Below are positions 9,327 through 18,490 of a stretch of 64,000 nt of DNA, piece by piece. The stretch is from assembly GCF_007000325.2 (NCBI RefSeq), contig NZ_CP117267.1, forward strand, positions 434,001 to 498,000, in the 5' to 3' direction. The stretch is from Rhizobium rhododendri. Its GTDB lineage: Bacteria; Pseudomonadota; Alphaproteobacteria; Rhizobiales; Rhizobiaceae. The stretch's first letter is position 1; every line of letters begins with the position of its first letter. Under the pieces are notes generated by a model. The model had not been told where the DNA came from, did no database searches, and saw only the letters and a list, made by a program, of their open reading frames with translations. The position numbers and the translations under genes are program-made.

Positions 9327-10058
9327 ATGACAGGCATCAGGGACAAGGTGGTTCTGATCACCGGCGCAAGCAGCGGCATCGGCGCAGCCGTGGCCATCGA
9401 ACTCGCCGCAGCAGGCGCCCGCGTCGTCATCGGGGCAAGACGCAAGGACCGGCTCGACACGCTGAAGGCAGAGATCGAAGCCAGCGGCGGAACGGTGCTT
9501 TTGCAGGCTCTCGATGTCACTAGCCGCAGGGACATGGACGCCTTCGTTGCGGCCGGCATGGAGGCATTCGGTCGTATCGACGTGCTCGTCAACAATGCCG
9601 GGATCATGCCGCTGTCGCCGATGGCGTTGCTCAAGGTCGAGGAATGGGACCGCATGATCGATGTCAACATCAAGGGCGTTCTCTATGGCATCGCTGCCGT
9701 GCTGCCGATCATGAACCGGCAGGAGACCGGGCAGATCATCAACGTCTCGTCGATCGGTGGACTCGCGGTGTCGCCGACAGCCGCCGTCTATTGCGCCACG
9801 AAATATGCCGTCCGCGCTATCTCCGACGGCCTGCGGCAGGAAAACACCAAGCTGCGCGTCACCTGCGTCTATCCGGGCGTTGTCGAGTCGAAACTCGCGG
9901 ATACGATAACTGACCCAGCCACGGCCGAAGCCATGGTCGCCTATCGCAGCATTGCGTTGAAGCCCGAAGCCATCGCCCGGGCTATTCATCATGTCATCGC
10001 CCAGCCCGGGGATGTCGACACGAGCGAGATCGTCGTCCGACCGACGGCCGCAGCATGA
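9327..10058 (+). CDS. Short-chain dehydrogenase/reductase (SDR)
   Basis: Classical SDR oxidoreductase of 243 residues using NAD(P)(H). The nucleotide-binding motif TGASSGIG is at 12-19, NNAG is present, and the catalytic Ser precedes the Tyr155-X3-Lys159 pair (YCATK). The basic residues after strand 2 (GARRKDRL) suggest NADP(H) preference. It is the first gene of a two-gene unit, overlapping the Atu4866-family frame at its ATGA end, and is divergent from an AraC regulator. The substrate is unknown. Such SDRs beside AraC genes often reduce carbonyl compounds. Confidence 0.92.
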   Translation: MTGIRDKVVLITGASSGIGAAVAIELAAAGARVVIGARRKDRLDTLKAEIEASGGTVLLQALDVTSRRDMDAFVAAGMEAFGRIDVLVNNAGIMPLSPMALLKVEEWDRMIDVNIKGVLYGIAAVLPIMNRQETGQIINVSSIGGLAVSPTAAVYCATKYAVRAISDGLRQENTKLRVTCVYPGVVESKLADTITDPATAEAMVAYRSIALKPEAIARAIHHVIAQPGDVDTSEIVVRPTAAA

Positions 10059-10093
10059 CGACAGATCCATCACGCAACGATGAGGTCCGGACA

Positions 10094-10330
10094 ATGTCCC
10101 ATCCCTATGTCGGCTTGTGGATGACTGCCGATGGCCTCATCCGACACCGTCTTCTCCCGGACAACCGCTACGATGAAGCCCGTGGACAGCGCGAAAGCGC
10201 CTACCGTGGCCGCTACGAGGTAAGCGGCACCCACATCGAATACTGGGACGATACCGGCTTCACGGCCGATGGCGATTTCATCGACGGCGTGTTGCACCAC
10301 GCCGGGATGGTTCTCTACCGCGCCGGCTGA
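10094..10330 (+). CDS. Atu4866-family small protein
   Basis: A 78-residue protein that I recognise as the Atu4866 domain family, first named from Agrobacterium; it is a small beta-rich fold of unknown function. The opening SHPYVGLWMTADG and the repeated Tyr/Trp/Gly pattern are characteristic. Two starts are possible: 10055, overlapping the SDR stop as ATGA, or 10094, which has a GAGG site about eight bases upstream and begins with the conserved domain; I prefer the latter. It is always the last member of the AraC-SDR cassette here, so it may bind the SDR substrate or product. Confidence 0.8.
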   Translation: MSHPYVGLWMTADGLIRHRLLPDNRYDEARGQRESAYRGRYEVSGTHIEYWDDTGFTADGDFIDGVLHHAGMVLYRAG

Positions 10331-10351
10331 TCGGAGCGCTTGCCTTCCATA

Positions 10352-12268
10352 TCAGCCGGCGATGCCGGCAATATTCGGGCGTCCGAGCGCCTTGAAGACA
10401 GTCTGGACGATGTTGGCGCGGTCGAGACCGGCATAGGCGAGCATCGCCTCGGGCTTGGCCTGCTCCATCCAGATGTCTGGCATGACGAGCGAGCGGATCT
10501 TCAGGCCGATATCGAGCAGGCCGTCTGTAGCGAGGAACTGCAGCACATGGCCTGCAAAGCCGCCGACGGAACCTTCCTCGATGAGGATCAGCACCTCGTG
10601 ATGGTGGGCCAGCTGGCGGATCAGGTCGTGGTCCAGCGGTTTTGCAAAGCGCGCATCGGCGACCGTCGTCGACAGGCCGGCAGCATCGAGATCCTCGGCG
10701 GCCAGCAGGCTGTCGGCCAGCCGCGTCCCAAACGACAGCAGCGCCACCTTCGAGCCCTGCTTGACGATGCGGCCCTTGCCGATCTGGAGGATCTCACCAC
10801 GCTCCGGCATTTCGATGCCGACACCTTCGCCGCGCGGGTAGCGGAAAGAAATCGGACCGTCGTCATAAGCGGCAGCAGTGCGTACCATATGCTTCAACTC
10901 CGCCTCGTCGGACGCGGCCATGACCACGAAGCCGGGCAGAGTGGCAAGGAAAGTGGTGTCGAACGAACCGGCATGGGTCGGCCCGTCGGCGCCGACGAAG
11001 CCGGCCCGGTCGATGGGGAAGCGCACCGGAAGCCCCTGGATTGCCACATCGTGCACCACCTGGTCGTAGGCCCGCTGCAAGAAGGTCGAATACAACGCCG
11101 CAAACGGTTTGAAGCCTTCGGTGGCAAGACCCGCGGCAAAGGTCACGGCATGCTGCTCGGCGATGCCGACGTCGAAACAGCGCTTCGGAAAGATCTCCGC
11201 CAGCTTGTCGAGGCCGGTGCCGTTCGGCATGGCGGCGGTGATGCCGACGATCTTGTCGTCGAGCTTTGCCTCCTGGACGAGGGCGTCGGCAAAGACGCTG
11301 GTATAGCTCGGTGCGTTCGGCTTCACCTTGGCCTGCGTCCCGGTGATCACGTCGAACTTGTTGACGCCGTGATACTTGTCGGCGGCAGCTTCGGCCGGCG
11401 CATAGCCCTTGCCCTTCTGTGTCACGACGTGGATCAACACCGGCCCTTGAGCATTATCGCGGACATTGCGCAGCACCGGCAGCAAGTGCTCGAACGAATG
11501 CCCGTCGATAGGGCCGATGTGATAGAAACCCATCTCCTCGAACATCGTGCCGCCCGTTACATATCCGCGCGCATGCTCGACGGCGCGGGTGATAGCGCGG
11601 TCGACGTTCTTGCCGAGATACGCAGTCAGCTTCTTGCCGATTTCCCGCATGCCCATATACGTCCGGCCAGATGCCAACCGCGCCAGATAGGCACTCATGG
11701 CGCCCGTCGGTGGCGCGATCGACATGTCGTTGTCGTTGAGGATGACGATCAGCCGTGCGTCCAGCGCGCCGGCATTGTTCAGCGCCTCATAGGCCATGCC
11801 GGCAGACATTGCGCCATCGCCGATGATGGCGATCACCTTGCGGGCGGTGTTGTCCAGTTCGGCTGCCACCGCCATGCCGAGACCGGCCGAGATCGACGTT
11901 GAGGAATGGGCCGCGCCGAAGGGATCGTATTCGCTCTCCGCCCGGCGGGTAAAGCCGGACAACCCGCCTTCCTGGCGCAGTGTACGGATGCGGTCGCGGC
12001 GCCCGGTGAGGATCTTGTGGGGATAGCACTGGTGGCCGACGTCGAAGATCAGCCGGTCGTTCGGCGTATCGAATACCTTGTGGATGGCAATCGTCAGCTC
12101 GACAACCCCGAGGCCAGCACCGAGATGGCCGCCGGTGCGCGACACGGCATCGATCATCTCGTCGCGCACTTCACGCGCAAGCTGCGGCATGTCTCGGTCT
12201 TCCAGCTTGCGAAGGTCGGCGGGAAAGTCGACCTGATCCAGCAGCGGCGTCTTGGGCGATGATGTCAC
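10352..12268 (-). CDS. dxs: 1-deoxy-D-xylulose-5-phosphate synthase
   Basis: Thiamine diphosphate enzyme that condenses pyruvate and glyceraldehyde-3-phosphate in the first step of the MEP isoprenoid pathway. At 638 residues it is full length. The substrate-binding His region ([16 protein letters not shown]), the ThDP motif starting [18 protein letters not shown] and the transketolase pyrimidine domain with its DRAG segment are all present. The GTG at 12268 was chosen because it has AAGAGG ten bases upstream and matches rhizobial Dxs N-termini; the open frame continues upstream with unrelated residues. The pathway is also represented by ispH at 43.8 kb. Confidence 0.95.
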   Translation of the reverse strand: MTSSPKTPLLDQVDFPADLRKLEDRDMPQLAREVRDEMIDAVSRTGGHLGAGLGVVELTIAIHKVFDTPNDRLIFDVGHQCYPHKILTGRRDRIRTLRQEGGLSGFTRRAESEYDPFGAAHSSTSISAGLGMAVAAELDNTARKVIAIIGDGAMSAGMAYEALNNAGALDARLIVILNDNDMSIAPPTGAMSAYLARLASGRTYMGMREIGKKLTAYLGKNVDRAITRAVEHARGYVTGGTMFEEMGFYHIGPIDGHSFEHLLPVLRNVRDNAQGPVLIHVVTQKGKGYAPAEAAADKYHGVNKFDVITGTQAKVKPNAPSYTSVFADALVQEAKLDDKIVGITAAMPNGTGLDKLAEIFPKRCFDVGIAEQHAVTFAAGLATEGFKPFAALYSTFLQRAYDQVVHDVAIQGLPVRFPIDRAGFVGADGPTHAGSFDTTFLATLPGFVVMAASDEAELKHMVRTAAAYDDGPISFRYPRGEGVGIEMPERGEILQIGKGRIVKQGSKVALLSFGTRLADSLLAAEDLDAAGLSTTVADARFAKPLDHDLIRQLAHHHEVLILIEEGSVGGFAGHVLQFLATDGLLDIGLKIRSLVMPDIWMEQAKPEAMLAYAGLDRANIVQTVFKALGRPNIAGIAG

Positions 12269-12390
12269 AGGCTGGAGCCTCTTCTTATGTTCTTGGACGG
12301 GCGGCCCGCCATACCCGAAAATAGATCGTTGCGAAAGAAGCCGTTTCAAGGGGCTGCGGCAAGTTGGTCCCCTTCGGCCTGCGGGGCGAG

Positions 12391-13314
12391 TTAGCCTTCC
12401 GGCAGCGGAATGAATTCTTCCTCGTCGCCAGGGACGATATCGAAGCGGCCGGTGCGCCACTCTTCCTTCGCCTGTTCGATGCGCTCCTTCGAGGACGATA
12501 CGAAATTCCACCAGATATAGCGTTTCGAACTGAGTGCCGCACCCCCGAAAAGCATCAGGTGGCAGCCTTTTTCGGCAGCCGTCAGCGTGATCGCGTCGCC
12601 TGGGCGAAAGACCAGCAGCTGATCCGCCTCGAAACGGTCGCCAGCCACCATCAGCGCGCCCGACAGAACATAGACGGCGCGTTCCTCGTGGTCGGCGCCA
12701 AAGGGAAACGAACGGCCGGGCTCGAGTGCCAGGTCGACATAAAGCGTGTCGGAAAACACCTTCACCCGCGATGCCAGGCCGTCGAAGTTGCCGATGATCA
12801 CCCGCCCGGAGGCGCCGTCGCCGTCGATGACAGGCATGGCGCTTTTGTCGGTGTGCGAAAAGGATGGGTCGATCTCCTCCTTGTCCTCAGGCAAGGCAAG
12901 CCAGGTCTGCACGCCCGAGATCGACAGCGGATGGCCGCGCAGGTTGTCGGGCGTCCGCTCGGAGTGAACGATGCCACGGCCTGCTGTCATCAGGTTGAGA
13001 TCGCCCGGCCGGACGATCTTCTCGGTGCCAAGGCTGTCGAGATGGCGGATCTCGCCGTCGAACAGGTAGGTGACCGTGGACAGCCCGATATGGGGATGCG
13101 GCCGGACATCCATCGCCTGATCTCCCCGCAGCACCGCCGGTCCCATCCGGTCGAAGAAGATGAACGGCCCGACCAGCCGGCGCCGGCTCGTCGGCAGAGC
13201 CCGCCGCACGGAAAAACCGCCGATATCGGCGGTCCGCGGAATGATCAGCTGCTCAATGGCATCGGAGGCACGGGCATCGCCGGGAAGAGGGTCTTTGCCG
13301 GGGAAAAAGGACAT
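12391..13314 (-). CDS. Pirin family protein (bicupin)
   Basis: A 307-residue cupin-fold protein of the pirin family; some members are quercetin dioxygenases or redox-sensing cofactors. The N-terminal cupin carries the metal-binding His pattern ([15 protein letters not shown] and ERTP region) and a second cupin-like half follows. The ATG at 13314 is preceded by CAGGAG and starts the conserved MSFFPGKDP segment, whereas the frame upstream is unlike the family. It lies between xseB and dxs on the same strand, but with gaps of 122 and 169 bases, so co-transcription is uncertain. The function in this organism is unknown. Confidence 0.85.
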   Translation of the reverse strand: MSFFPGKDPLPGDARASDAIEQLIIPRTADIGGFSVRRALPTSRRRLVGPFIFFDRMGPAVLRGDQAMDVRPHPHIGLSTVTYLFDGEIRHLDSLGTEKIVRPGDLNLMTAGRGIVHSERTPDNLRGHPLSISGVQTWLALPEDKEEIDPSFSHTDKSAMPVIDGDGASGRVIIGNFDGLASRVKVFSDTLYVDLALEPGRSFPFGADHEERAVYVLSGALMVAGDRFEADQLLVFRPGDAITLTAAEKGCHLMLFGGAALSSKRYIWWNFVSSSKERIEQAKEEWRTGRFDIVPGDEEEFIPLPEG

Positions 13315-13483
13315 CGGAATCTCCTGTCGGTGACGGCAGATTACCCGCTCATCCGTTGCGCGCCCAGCAGAACTTTGCCGCACGCAGCGCGCCTGTCGTA
13401 TAAGGCAACGGTCCGCCCCGCCGACAGATCTGCAAATTGCAGCACTGGATCGGTGGATGCCGGTTCGCATGCCGTCGGAGGCC

Positions 13484-13741
13484 TTACTGGCTGTCCAGCG
13501 GCTCCACGCCGACAGGCTTGCCGGCTCGGTCCAGGCGGATCTTTTCGATGCGGTTTTCGGCGGCGGAGAGCAGCGCTTCGCAATGCTTCTTCAGGGCTTC
13601 GCCGCGCTCGTAGATCTCGATGGATTCGTTCAGCGCCACGTCGCCGCGTTCCAGCCGCGCGACAATGCTTTCGAGTTCGGCAACAGCCTTTTCGAACGAG
13701 TAGTCGGACACATCCGGCTTGGCACTGTCAGTCATCGTCAA
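13484..13741 (-). CDS. xseB: Exodeoxyribonuclease VII small subunit
   Basis: Small subunit of exonuclease VII, which degrades single-stranded DNA together with XseA. The 85-residue length and the [22 protein letters not shown] core followed by the YERGEAL helix are diagnostic. The start overlaps the deacetylase stop by four bases, indicating coupling. A second ATG two codons downstream could also serve. The large subunit gene is not in the window. Confidence 0.93.
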   Translation of the reverse strand: MTMTDSAKPDVSDYSFEKAVAELESIVARLERGDVALNESIEIYERGEALKKHCEALLSAAENRIEKIRLDRAGKPVGVEPLDSQ

Positions 13742-14682
13742 CCCTTCATCATACGCAGAATATGCAGGCCCGCCGATTCGGCCAGCCCCTCCAGATCATA
13801 TCCGCCTTCGAGCAGGCTGACGACCCGGTTCTTGGCGCTCTTGTCGGCCATTTCGAGAACGCGCCCGGTCGCCCAGTCGAAATCCTCGCCGGTCAGGTTG
13901 ATCTGCGCCAATGGATCGCGGTGGTGGGCATCGAAGCCGGCCGAGATGATGATCAGGTCCGGCCGGAAGTCGTCGAGCGCTGGCAGCACGCGCGACTTGA
14001 ACGCCTCGCGGAAATGGTCGCTGCCGCTGTTGGGCGACAGCGGCGCATTGACGATGGTGCCTTTGCCGCCGGTTTCGGTCTTGGCACCGGATCCCGGATA
14101 GAGCGGCATCTGGTGCGTCGAGCAGAACAGCACGGACGGATCGTCCCAGAAGATGTCCTGCGTGCCGTTGCCGTGGTGCACGTCCCAGTCGACGATGGCA
14201 ACGCGTTCGGCGCCGTAGGTCCGCTGCGCATGGCGGGCGGCAATGGCGGCATTGTTGAAGAAGCAGAAGCCCATCGCCTTGTTCTTCTCGGCGTGGTGGC
14301 CGGGCGGCCGCGAGGCGACGAAGACATTGTCCGCAGCCCCGGTAAACACGTCGTCCACCGCAGCCATCGCCCCGCCGACACCGGTCAGCGCCGCCTGCAG
14401 GCTTTTCGGGCTGGCGTAGGTGTCCGCTTCAAGCTGGTTGATCTGCCCTTCGCCGTCCTCGGCGTCTGGGATCGAGCGCATCACAAATTCCAGGTGCTCT
14501 TCCGGGTGGGCGAGCAGGATGGCGTCCTCGTTGGCCTGCGGCGCATCGCGCCGTTCCAGCCGGGCGAAATTGGGATGCTCCAGGGCGATATTGATCGACC
14601 GCAGCCTGTCGGATCTCTCCGGATGGCCATCGGGCGTGATATGCTCCAGGAAAATCGGATGTTCGTAAAGACGCGTGCTCAT
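13738..14682 (-). CDS. Histone deacetylase family protein
   Basis: Zinc-dependent deacetylase-fold hydrolase (class II HDAC/acetylpolyamine amidohydrolase/AcuC superfamily), 314 residues. The active-site pieces are present: RPPGHHAE, the [12 protein letters not shown] zinc-ligand motif, and the later [12 protein letters not shown] motif that supplies another metal Asp. The natural substrate in rhizobia is unknown. It overlaps xseB, which fits the conserved deacetylase-xseB pairing upstream of dxs. Confidence 0.9.
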   Translation of the reverse strand: MSTRLYEHPIFLEHITPDGHPERSDRLRSINIALEHPNFARLERRDAPQANEDAILLAHPEEHLEFVMRSIPDAEDGEGQINQLEADTYASPKSLQAALTGVGGAMAAVDDVFTGAADNVFVASRPPGHHAEKNKAMGFCFFNNAAIAARHAQRTYGAERVAIVDWDVHHGNGTQDIFWDDPSVLFCSTHQMPLYPGSGAKTETGGKGTIVNAPLSPNSGSDHFREAFKSRVLPALDDFRPDLIIISAGFDAHHRDPLAQINLTGEDFDWATGRVLEMADKSAKNRVVSLLEGGYDLEGLAESAGLHILRMMKG

Positions 14683-14846
14683 GCGGTCAGCCTAACTATG
14701 AAACATCTCACCTAGCACGGCAGATGGGAGCGATCACCACAATGTCAACAAATGCGCTTAACCAAGAGGAGGCAAGGCCCGTTTACTTTCGGCCGAGCCG
14801 GTGCTTAAGCTTTCATTAAGGACAGCGTGTCCGTCAAGGTTGTGTA

Positions 14847-15248
14847 ATGAGTAGAGCCCAGCGAGCAGACATCACCGAAATGCGCGTTCCACCGCGCGAT
14901 GTCGACAGGTTCGGCCAGATGTTCATCGCCTCCTACATTTCGGAGGCGGAAACCGCGCTGTCGAACTTCTGGCGTGAACGGCCCGAAGTCAGCGACGAGC
15001 CGATATACATCCCGACCCGCGCCTCCTGCTCCCTGCACCGGGGGCTCAGATACGACGAGTTTGCCCGCTTCTCTGTGACCGTCAACAAGATCGGCGGCAA
15101 GTCGGTCGGCTTCATGGTGATGGTCGAGGCGGGCAACGAACTGGCAGCCGAAGTGGAGATCCTCTGGCTGGCCGTGCGTGGCGAGGAGCACGAGCCGTCG
15201 CCGCTGCCGGAAGACACCCGCGACTGGCTCTACAAATATCTCGACTGA
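14847..15248 (+). CDS. Probable acyl-CoA thioesterase-like hotdog protein
   Basis: A 133-residue protein resembling hotdog-fold thioesterases of the 4-hydroxybenzoyl-CoA thioesterase type: an N-terminal VPPRDVDRFGQMFIASYISEAE segment (compare the family DxDxxGHxNNxxY pattern) followed by beta strands (RFSVTVNKIGGKSVGFMVMVEAG). The usual catalytic Asp-X-X-Gly-His is only partly kept (Asp-Arg-Phe-Gly-Gln), so activity is uncertain. It ends base to base against bioY on the other strand. Function is inferred from fold resemblance only. Confidence 0.55.
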   Translation: MSRAQRADITEMRVPPRDVDRFGQMFIASYISEAETALSNFWRERPEVSDEPIYIPTRASCSLHRGLRYDEFARFSVTVNKIGGKSVGFMVMVEAGNELAAEVEILWLAVRGEEHEPSPLPEDTRDWLYKYLD

Positions 15249-15812
15249 TCAGTTCCGCTGCGGCAGCAGCGGGTAGCCGGCCATGACCGCGCGGCCGACC
15301 AGCGCTGCGACGACCGCCTTGACGATATCGCCGGGCACGAAGGCCAGCGACCCGAAGAAGGCCTTGCTGAAGCCGATATTGGCGGCGATGGCGAGATAGG
15401 CGATGCCGAAGGCATAGAGCACGACCACGCCGCCGGCGACGGAGGCGATGAAGAAGCCGATGCCCTGTGCGATGCCCGACTGCTCAGCCTTAACCAGCCG
15501 CTCGGAGAGCATGCCGGTCACGAACGCCGCAAAAATCCATCCGACGAGGAAGCCCGCCGTCGGTGCCACGAAGACCGCCAGGCCTCCACGCCCGCCGGAC
15601 AGCACCGGCAGGCCGATGGCGACCAGCAGCACGACGATCAGCGCGGCGATTGCCCCGCGTTTGGCCCCGAGCACGACGCCGGCCATCATGACGCCCAACG
15701 ACTGCGCGGTGATCGGTACCGGAATGACGCCGAGCGAGATCGGCGGCAAAAGTCCGAGCGCCACGATGATCGCTGCGAAAAGGGCGGAGAGGACGAGGTC
15801 GCGGGTACTCAT
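15249..15812 (-). CDS. bioY: Biotin transporter substrate-binding subunit BioY (copy 1)
   Basis: Membrane S component of the biotin ECF transporter, 187 residues, with about six hydrophobic segments and the BioY core (PVPITAQSLGVMMAGVVLGAKRG and GGRGGLAVFVAPTAGFLVGW). It is the last gene of a bioM-bioN-bioY unit, 29 bases after bioN. The ATG at 15812 follows a GGAG site; an earlier in-frame start six codons upstream is less likely. A second bioY with BioR boxes lies at 59.3 kb. Confidence 0.92.
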   Translation of the reverse strand: MSTRDLVLSALFAAIIVALGLLPPISLGVIPVPITAQSLGVMMAGVVLGAKRGAIAALIVVLLVAIGLPVLSGGRGGLAVFVAPTAGFLVGWIFAAFVTGMLSERLVKAEQSGIAQGIGFFIASVAGGVVVLYAFGIAYLAIAANIGFSKAFFGSLAFVPGDIVKAVVAALVGRAVMAGYPLLPQRN

Positions 15813-15841
15813 GGGGGGCTCCAAAATCAACTGTTACTTTT

Positions 15842-16444
15842 TCAATGCCGCCGAATGCCGCGCGCGTCAATCGCTGCGGCGATGGCGTCTGCATCCCGCA
15901 GCGTCAGAATGATCAGCGGCACCAGCGTCGTCCGCACCCGGATCGTAAGCCCGCGCGCCTGATGCGCCTCCCGGATCGCCGCATAGCGGCCGACGATCTC
16001 AGGCACGAAGCGGACCACGAGGCCGACCGCAAGACCGATATCGGCAGCCTTCACCAGTCCTGTCCGTTCAAGTGGCATCGCCGCCCAGGTTATTTCGTCC
16101 ATGAAGTCGGCAATGGTGGTAGTCGCCGTCACCGTGGCGGCAAACAGCGTCAGCGTTACCAACCTGAGGACGGTGACCAGGGCCTGATCCCACGGATTGA
16201 ATAGCAGGCTGAACAGGCTGACGAAGGCAATGGTCAGCAGCACCGGCCGCAAGCGCTGCAGCGCCTCCTTCCAGCCCAATCCGCAGGTAAAATAGAGAAA
16301 CGCCCCTGCCAGCAGCGCCACGCCCAGCACGCCGGGGTTACCGGTCGCAAACAATGCGATACCGAGCAGCGCCATGACAATGAGCTTCAGCCTTGCGGAG
16401 AGGCGATGCATCCAGCTATCGGCATCGACATAAAGCGATTGCAT
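15842..16444 (-). CDS. bioN: Energy-coupling factor transmembrane protein BioN
   Basis: T component (EcfT/CbiQ family) of the biotin ECF transporter, 200 residues. Several hydrophobic segments and the C-terminal coupling region with an Ala-Arg-Gly signature (REAHQARGL and IDARGIRRH) that docks onto the ATPases are visible. Its ATG overlaps the bioM stop by one base (TGATG), and it precedes bioY, so the three subunits should be made together. Confidence 0.92.
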   Translation of the reverse strand: MQSLYVDADSWMHRLSARLKLIVMALLGIALFATGNPGVLGVALLAGAFLYFTCGLGWKEALQRLRPVLLTIAFVSLFSLLFNPWDQALVTVLRLVTLTLFAATVTATTTIADFMDEITWAAMPLERTGLVKAADIGLAVGLVVRFVPEIVGRYAAIREAHQARGLTIRVRTTLVPLIILTLRDADAIAAAIDARGIRRH

Positions 16445-17121
16445 CAGCGGGCGATCTCCCGGTAGAGCGCAATGCTGTCGCCGGGTGATCCTTCGGCGAC
16501 GAGCCGTCCCTTGTCGAACAGCAGCACGCGCTCGAAATTCTCGATCAATTCGAGGTCGTGGCTGATGACGATGACGTTTTCAGGCAGTTCGCCGATCATT
16601 CTCTCGACCCGTCCCCGGTTGCGAAGATCGAGCTGGTTGGTCGGCTCGTCGAGGATCAGGATGTCGGGGCCGGTGACCAGCACCGAGCAAAGCGCCGCCA
16701 GCTGCAGTTCGCCGCCGGAAAGCTCGTGGGCGCGCCGGTCGGCCAGGTGCCGGGCGTCGAGGCGGTCGAGTACGGCATCGACGGCAGCCGCAATCTCCGG
16801 CTTGCCGAGCCCGCGATTTTTGAGGCCTAGCGCGATATCGTCACGCACGACTGGCAGGATGATCTGGTTCTGCGGCGACTGGAAGATGAAGCCCACCTTG
16901 CCAAGCACCGCCTTGGCATCGGCGACGGTATCGAGCCCATCGACCACCACGCGGCCCGTCGTCGGCTTGGCGAGCCCGTTTATCATCCGGGCGAAACTGC
17001 TCTTGCCGGAGCCATTGAGGCCGATAATGCCGACGCGCCGCTCGATCAGCGTCACGCTGAAAGGCTGAAGCGCGACCTGCTGGCCGAACCGCAGTCCCGC
17101 CTGCTCGAAGCGAATATCCAA
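16444..17121 (-). CDS. bioM: Biotin transport ATPase BioM
   Basis: ABC ATPase (EcfA type) driving biotin uptake, 225 residues. Walker A GLNGSGKSS is at 34-42, the Q-loop is FQSPQNQ, the signature LSGGELQ is present, and Walker B is ILILDEPT followed by NQLDLRNRG and a switch His. The start appears to be TTG at 17121, with a GAGGG site seven bases upstream; no ATG fits the conserved N-terminus. First gene of the bioMNY unit. I find no TTATNNATAA-type BioR box in the 109 bases before it, unlike the second bioY. Confidence 0.92.
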   Translation of the reverse strand: MDIRFEQAGLRFGQQVALQPFSVTLIERRVGIIGLNGSGKSSFARMINGLAKPTTGRVVVDGLDTVADAKAVLGKVGFIFQSPQNQIILPVVRDDIALGLKNRGLGKPEIAAAVDAVLDRLDARHLADRRAHELSGGELQLAALCSVLVTGPDILILDEPTNQLDLRNRGRVERMIGELPENVIVISHDLELIENFERVLLFDKGRLVAEGSPGDSIALYREIAR

Positions 17122-17230
17122 TGTAGGCCCTCGTGAAACGGAGACGCTGTCCTATAGCCGGTAAATGCGGGGTGGCAAATATAGAAGGCGGACGTTTGAT
17201 ATGGCGTCGATAAAGGGCCATCCTCTCCGC

Positions 17231-18421
17231 ATGACGATTCTGATTTCAAACAGCGACGCCCGCCGCGTCTTCCTGGCCCGTCAGGGGCTGGCGACGCCAC
17301 CCAACCGCGCGCTCGACAAAGCCGGGCTGCTGCAACTGATCAAGGACATCGGCTTCGTCCAGGTCGACAGCATCGGCACGGTCGAGCGGGCACATCACCA
17401 GATCCTGTTTTCCCGCAACCAGACCTATCGCCGCGAGCACCTGACGGAGCTTTTGGAAAAGGACGGTGCACTGTTCGAGCACTGGACGCACGACGCCTCG
17501 ATCCTGCCGAGCGATTTCTTTGTCTACTGGAAGCACAAGTTTCGCCGCGAGGACGCCGCGATCATCGAGCGTTGGCGCAAGTGGCGGGGCGAGGGGTTCG
17601 AGGCCGCGTTCGAGGAGACCTATGAGCGTGTCGCCAATGGCGGCGCGATCATGGCGCGCGAGATCAAGGCGGACGGCCATGTCTCGGGCGGCTGGTGGAA
17701 CTGGCATCCGAACAAGACGGCGCTGGAATATCACTGGCGCACCGGGAAGTTCGCAATCGCTGGCCGCCGCAATTTCCAGAAGATCTACGATCTCGTCGAG
17801 CGCGTCATCCCCGCCGAATTCCTGGCTGGAGAGGTCGACCACGAGGCCTTCGTCGACTGGGCCTGTCGCAGCGCGCTGCAGCGCCTCGGCTTTGCCACGT
17901 CAGGCGAGATTGCCGCCTTCTGGAACCTGCTGACGCCCCAGGAGGTCAAGACATGGGTCGATGCCCACGGCCAGGAACTCTGCGAGGTGCTGATCGAACC
18001 GGCGCTCGGCGGCAAGCCGCGTCCATCCTTTGCGTTTGCCGGTTTCGAGGAGACCATCGATCACCATCCGGATCCCCCGGCCCGCCTGCGCGTGCTCAGC
18101 CCCTTCGATCCGGCGCTTCGCGACCGTGATCGCACGCAGCGGCTGTTCGGTTTCTTCTATCGTATCGAGATCTTCGTACCGGAGGCCAAGCGGGAATATG
18201 GCTACTACGTCTTTCCGCTGCTCGAAGGCGACCGGCTGATCGGCCGCATCGACATGAAGGCCGACCGCAAGGCCGGTACCCTCGAGGTCAGGCGCCTATG
18301 GCTCGAGCAAGGCGTGCGCGCCTCCAGCGGCAGGCTCGAAAAGCTTAGCGCAGAACTCGAGCGCATCGCCCGGTTTACCGGCGTCGAGCGCGTGGTGCTG
18401 CTCGACGGCTGGCGCGGGTGA
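17231..18421 (+). CDS. AlkX/YcaQ-type DNA glycosylase (HTH_42 family)
   Basis: A 396-residue protein of the winged-helix HTH_42 family that includes the interstrand-crosslink glycosylases AlkX (E. coli YcaQ) and AlkZ. The catalytic Gln-X-Asp motif of the AlkX branch is present as Q44-V45-D46 in IGFVQVDSIGTVERAHHQ. C-terminal beta-rich and winged-helix segments are intact. The expected role is unhooking of bulky N7-guanine crosslinks. The start is taken at 17231, where family similarity begins; an alternative ATG is at 17201. It is single, convergent with ribBA. Confidence 0.8.
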   Translation: MTILISNSDARRVFLARQGLATPPNRALDKAGLLQLIKDIGFVQVDSIGTVERAHHQILFSRNQTYRREHLTELLEKDGALFEHWTHDASILPSDFFVYWKHKFRREDAAIIERWRKWRGEGFEAAFEETYERVANGGAIMAREIKADGHVSGGWWNWHPNKTALEYHWRTGKFAIAGRRNFQKIYDLVERVIPAEFLAGEVDHEAFVDWACRSALQRLGFATSGEIAAFWNLLTPQEVKTWVDAHGQELCEVLIEPALGGKPRPSFAFAGFEETIDHHPDPPARLRVLSPFDPALRDRDRTQRLFGFFYRIEIFVPEAKREYGYYVFPLLEGDRLIGRIDMKADRKAGTLEVRRLWLEQGVRASSGRLEKLSAELERIARFTGVERVVLLDGWRG

Positions 18422-18453
18422 CGCTATCCGTCCCTGTCTCGCTCATAAGCCAG

Positions 18454-18471
18454 GGCGCGCAGAAGCGCGCC
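18454..18471. terminator. GC hairpin between convergent genes
   Basis: A perfect seven-pair stem (GGCGCGC/GCGCGCC, loop AGAA) sits in the 69-base gap between the convergent glycosylase and ribBA genes. There is no T run, so intrinsic termination is only a possibility. Confidence 0.35.
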
Positions 18472-18490
18472 GCACTGTTGTCGAGTGGCC

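Noticed and set aside
12364..14715. A 783-codon plus-strand open frame opposite pirin, xseB and the deacetylase gene
   Set aside because: It is antisense to three well-supported genes, is rich in Arg/Gly/Ala and has no recognisable domain.
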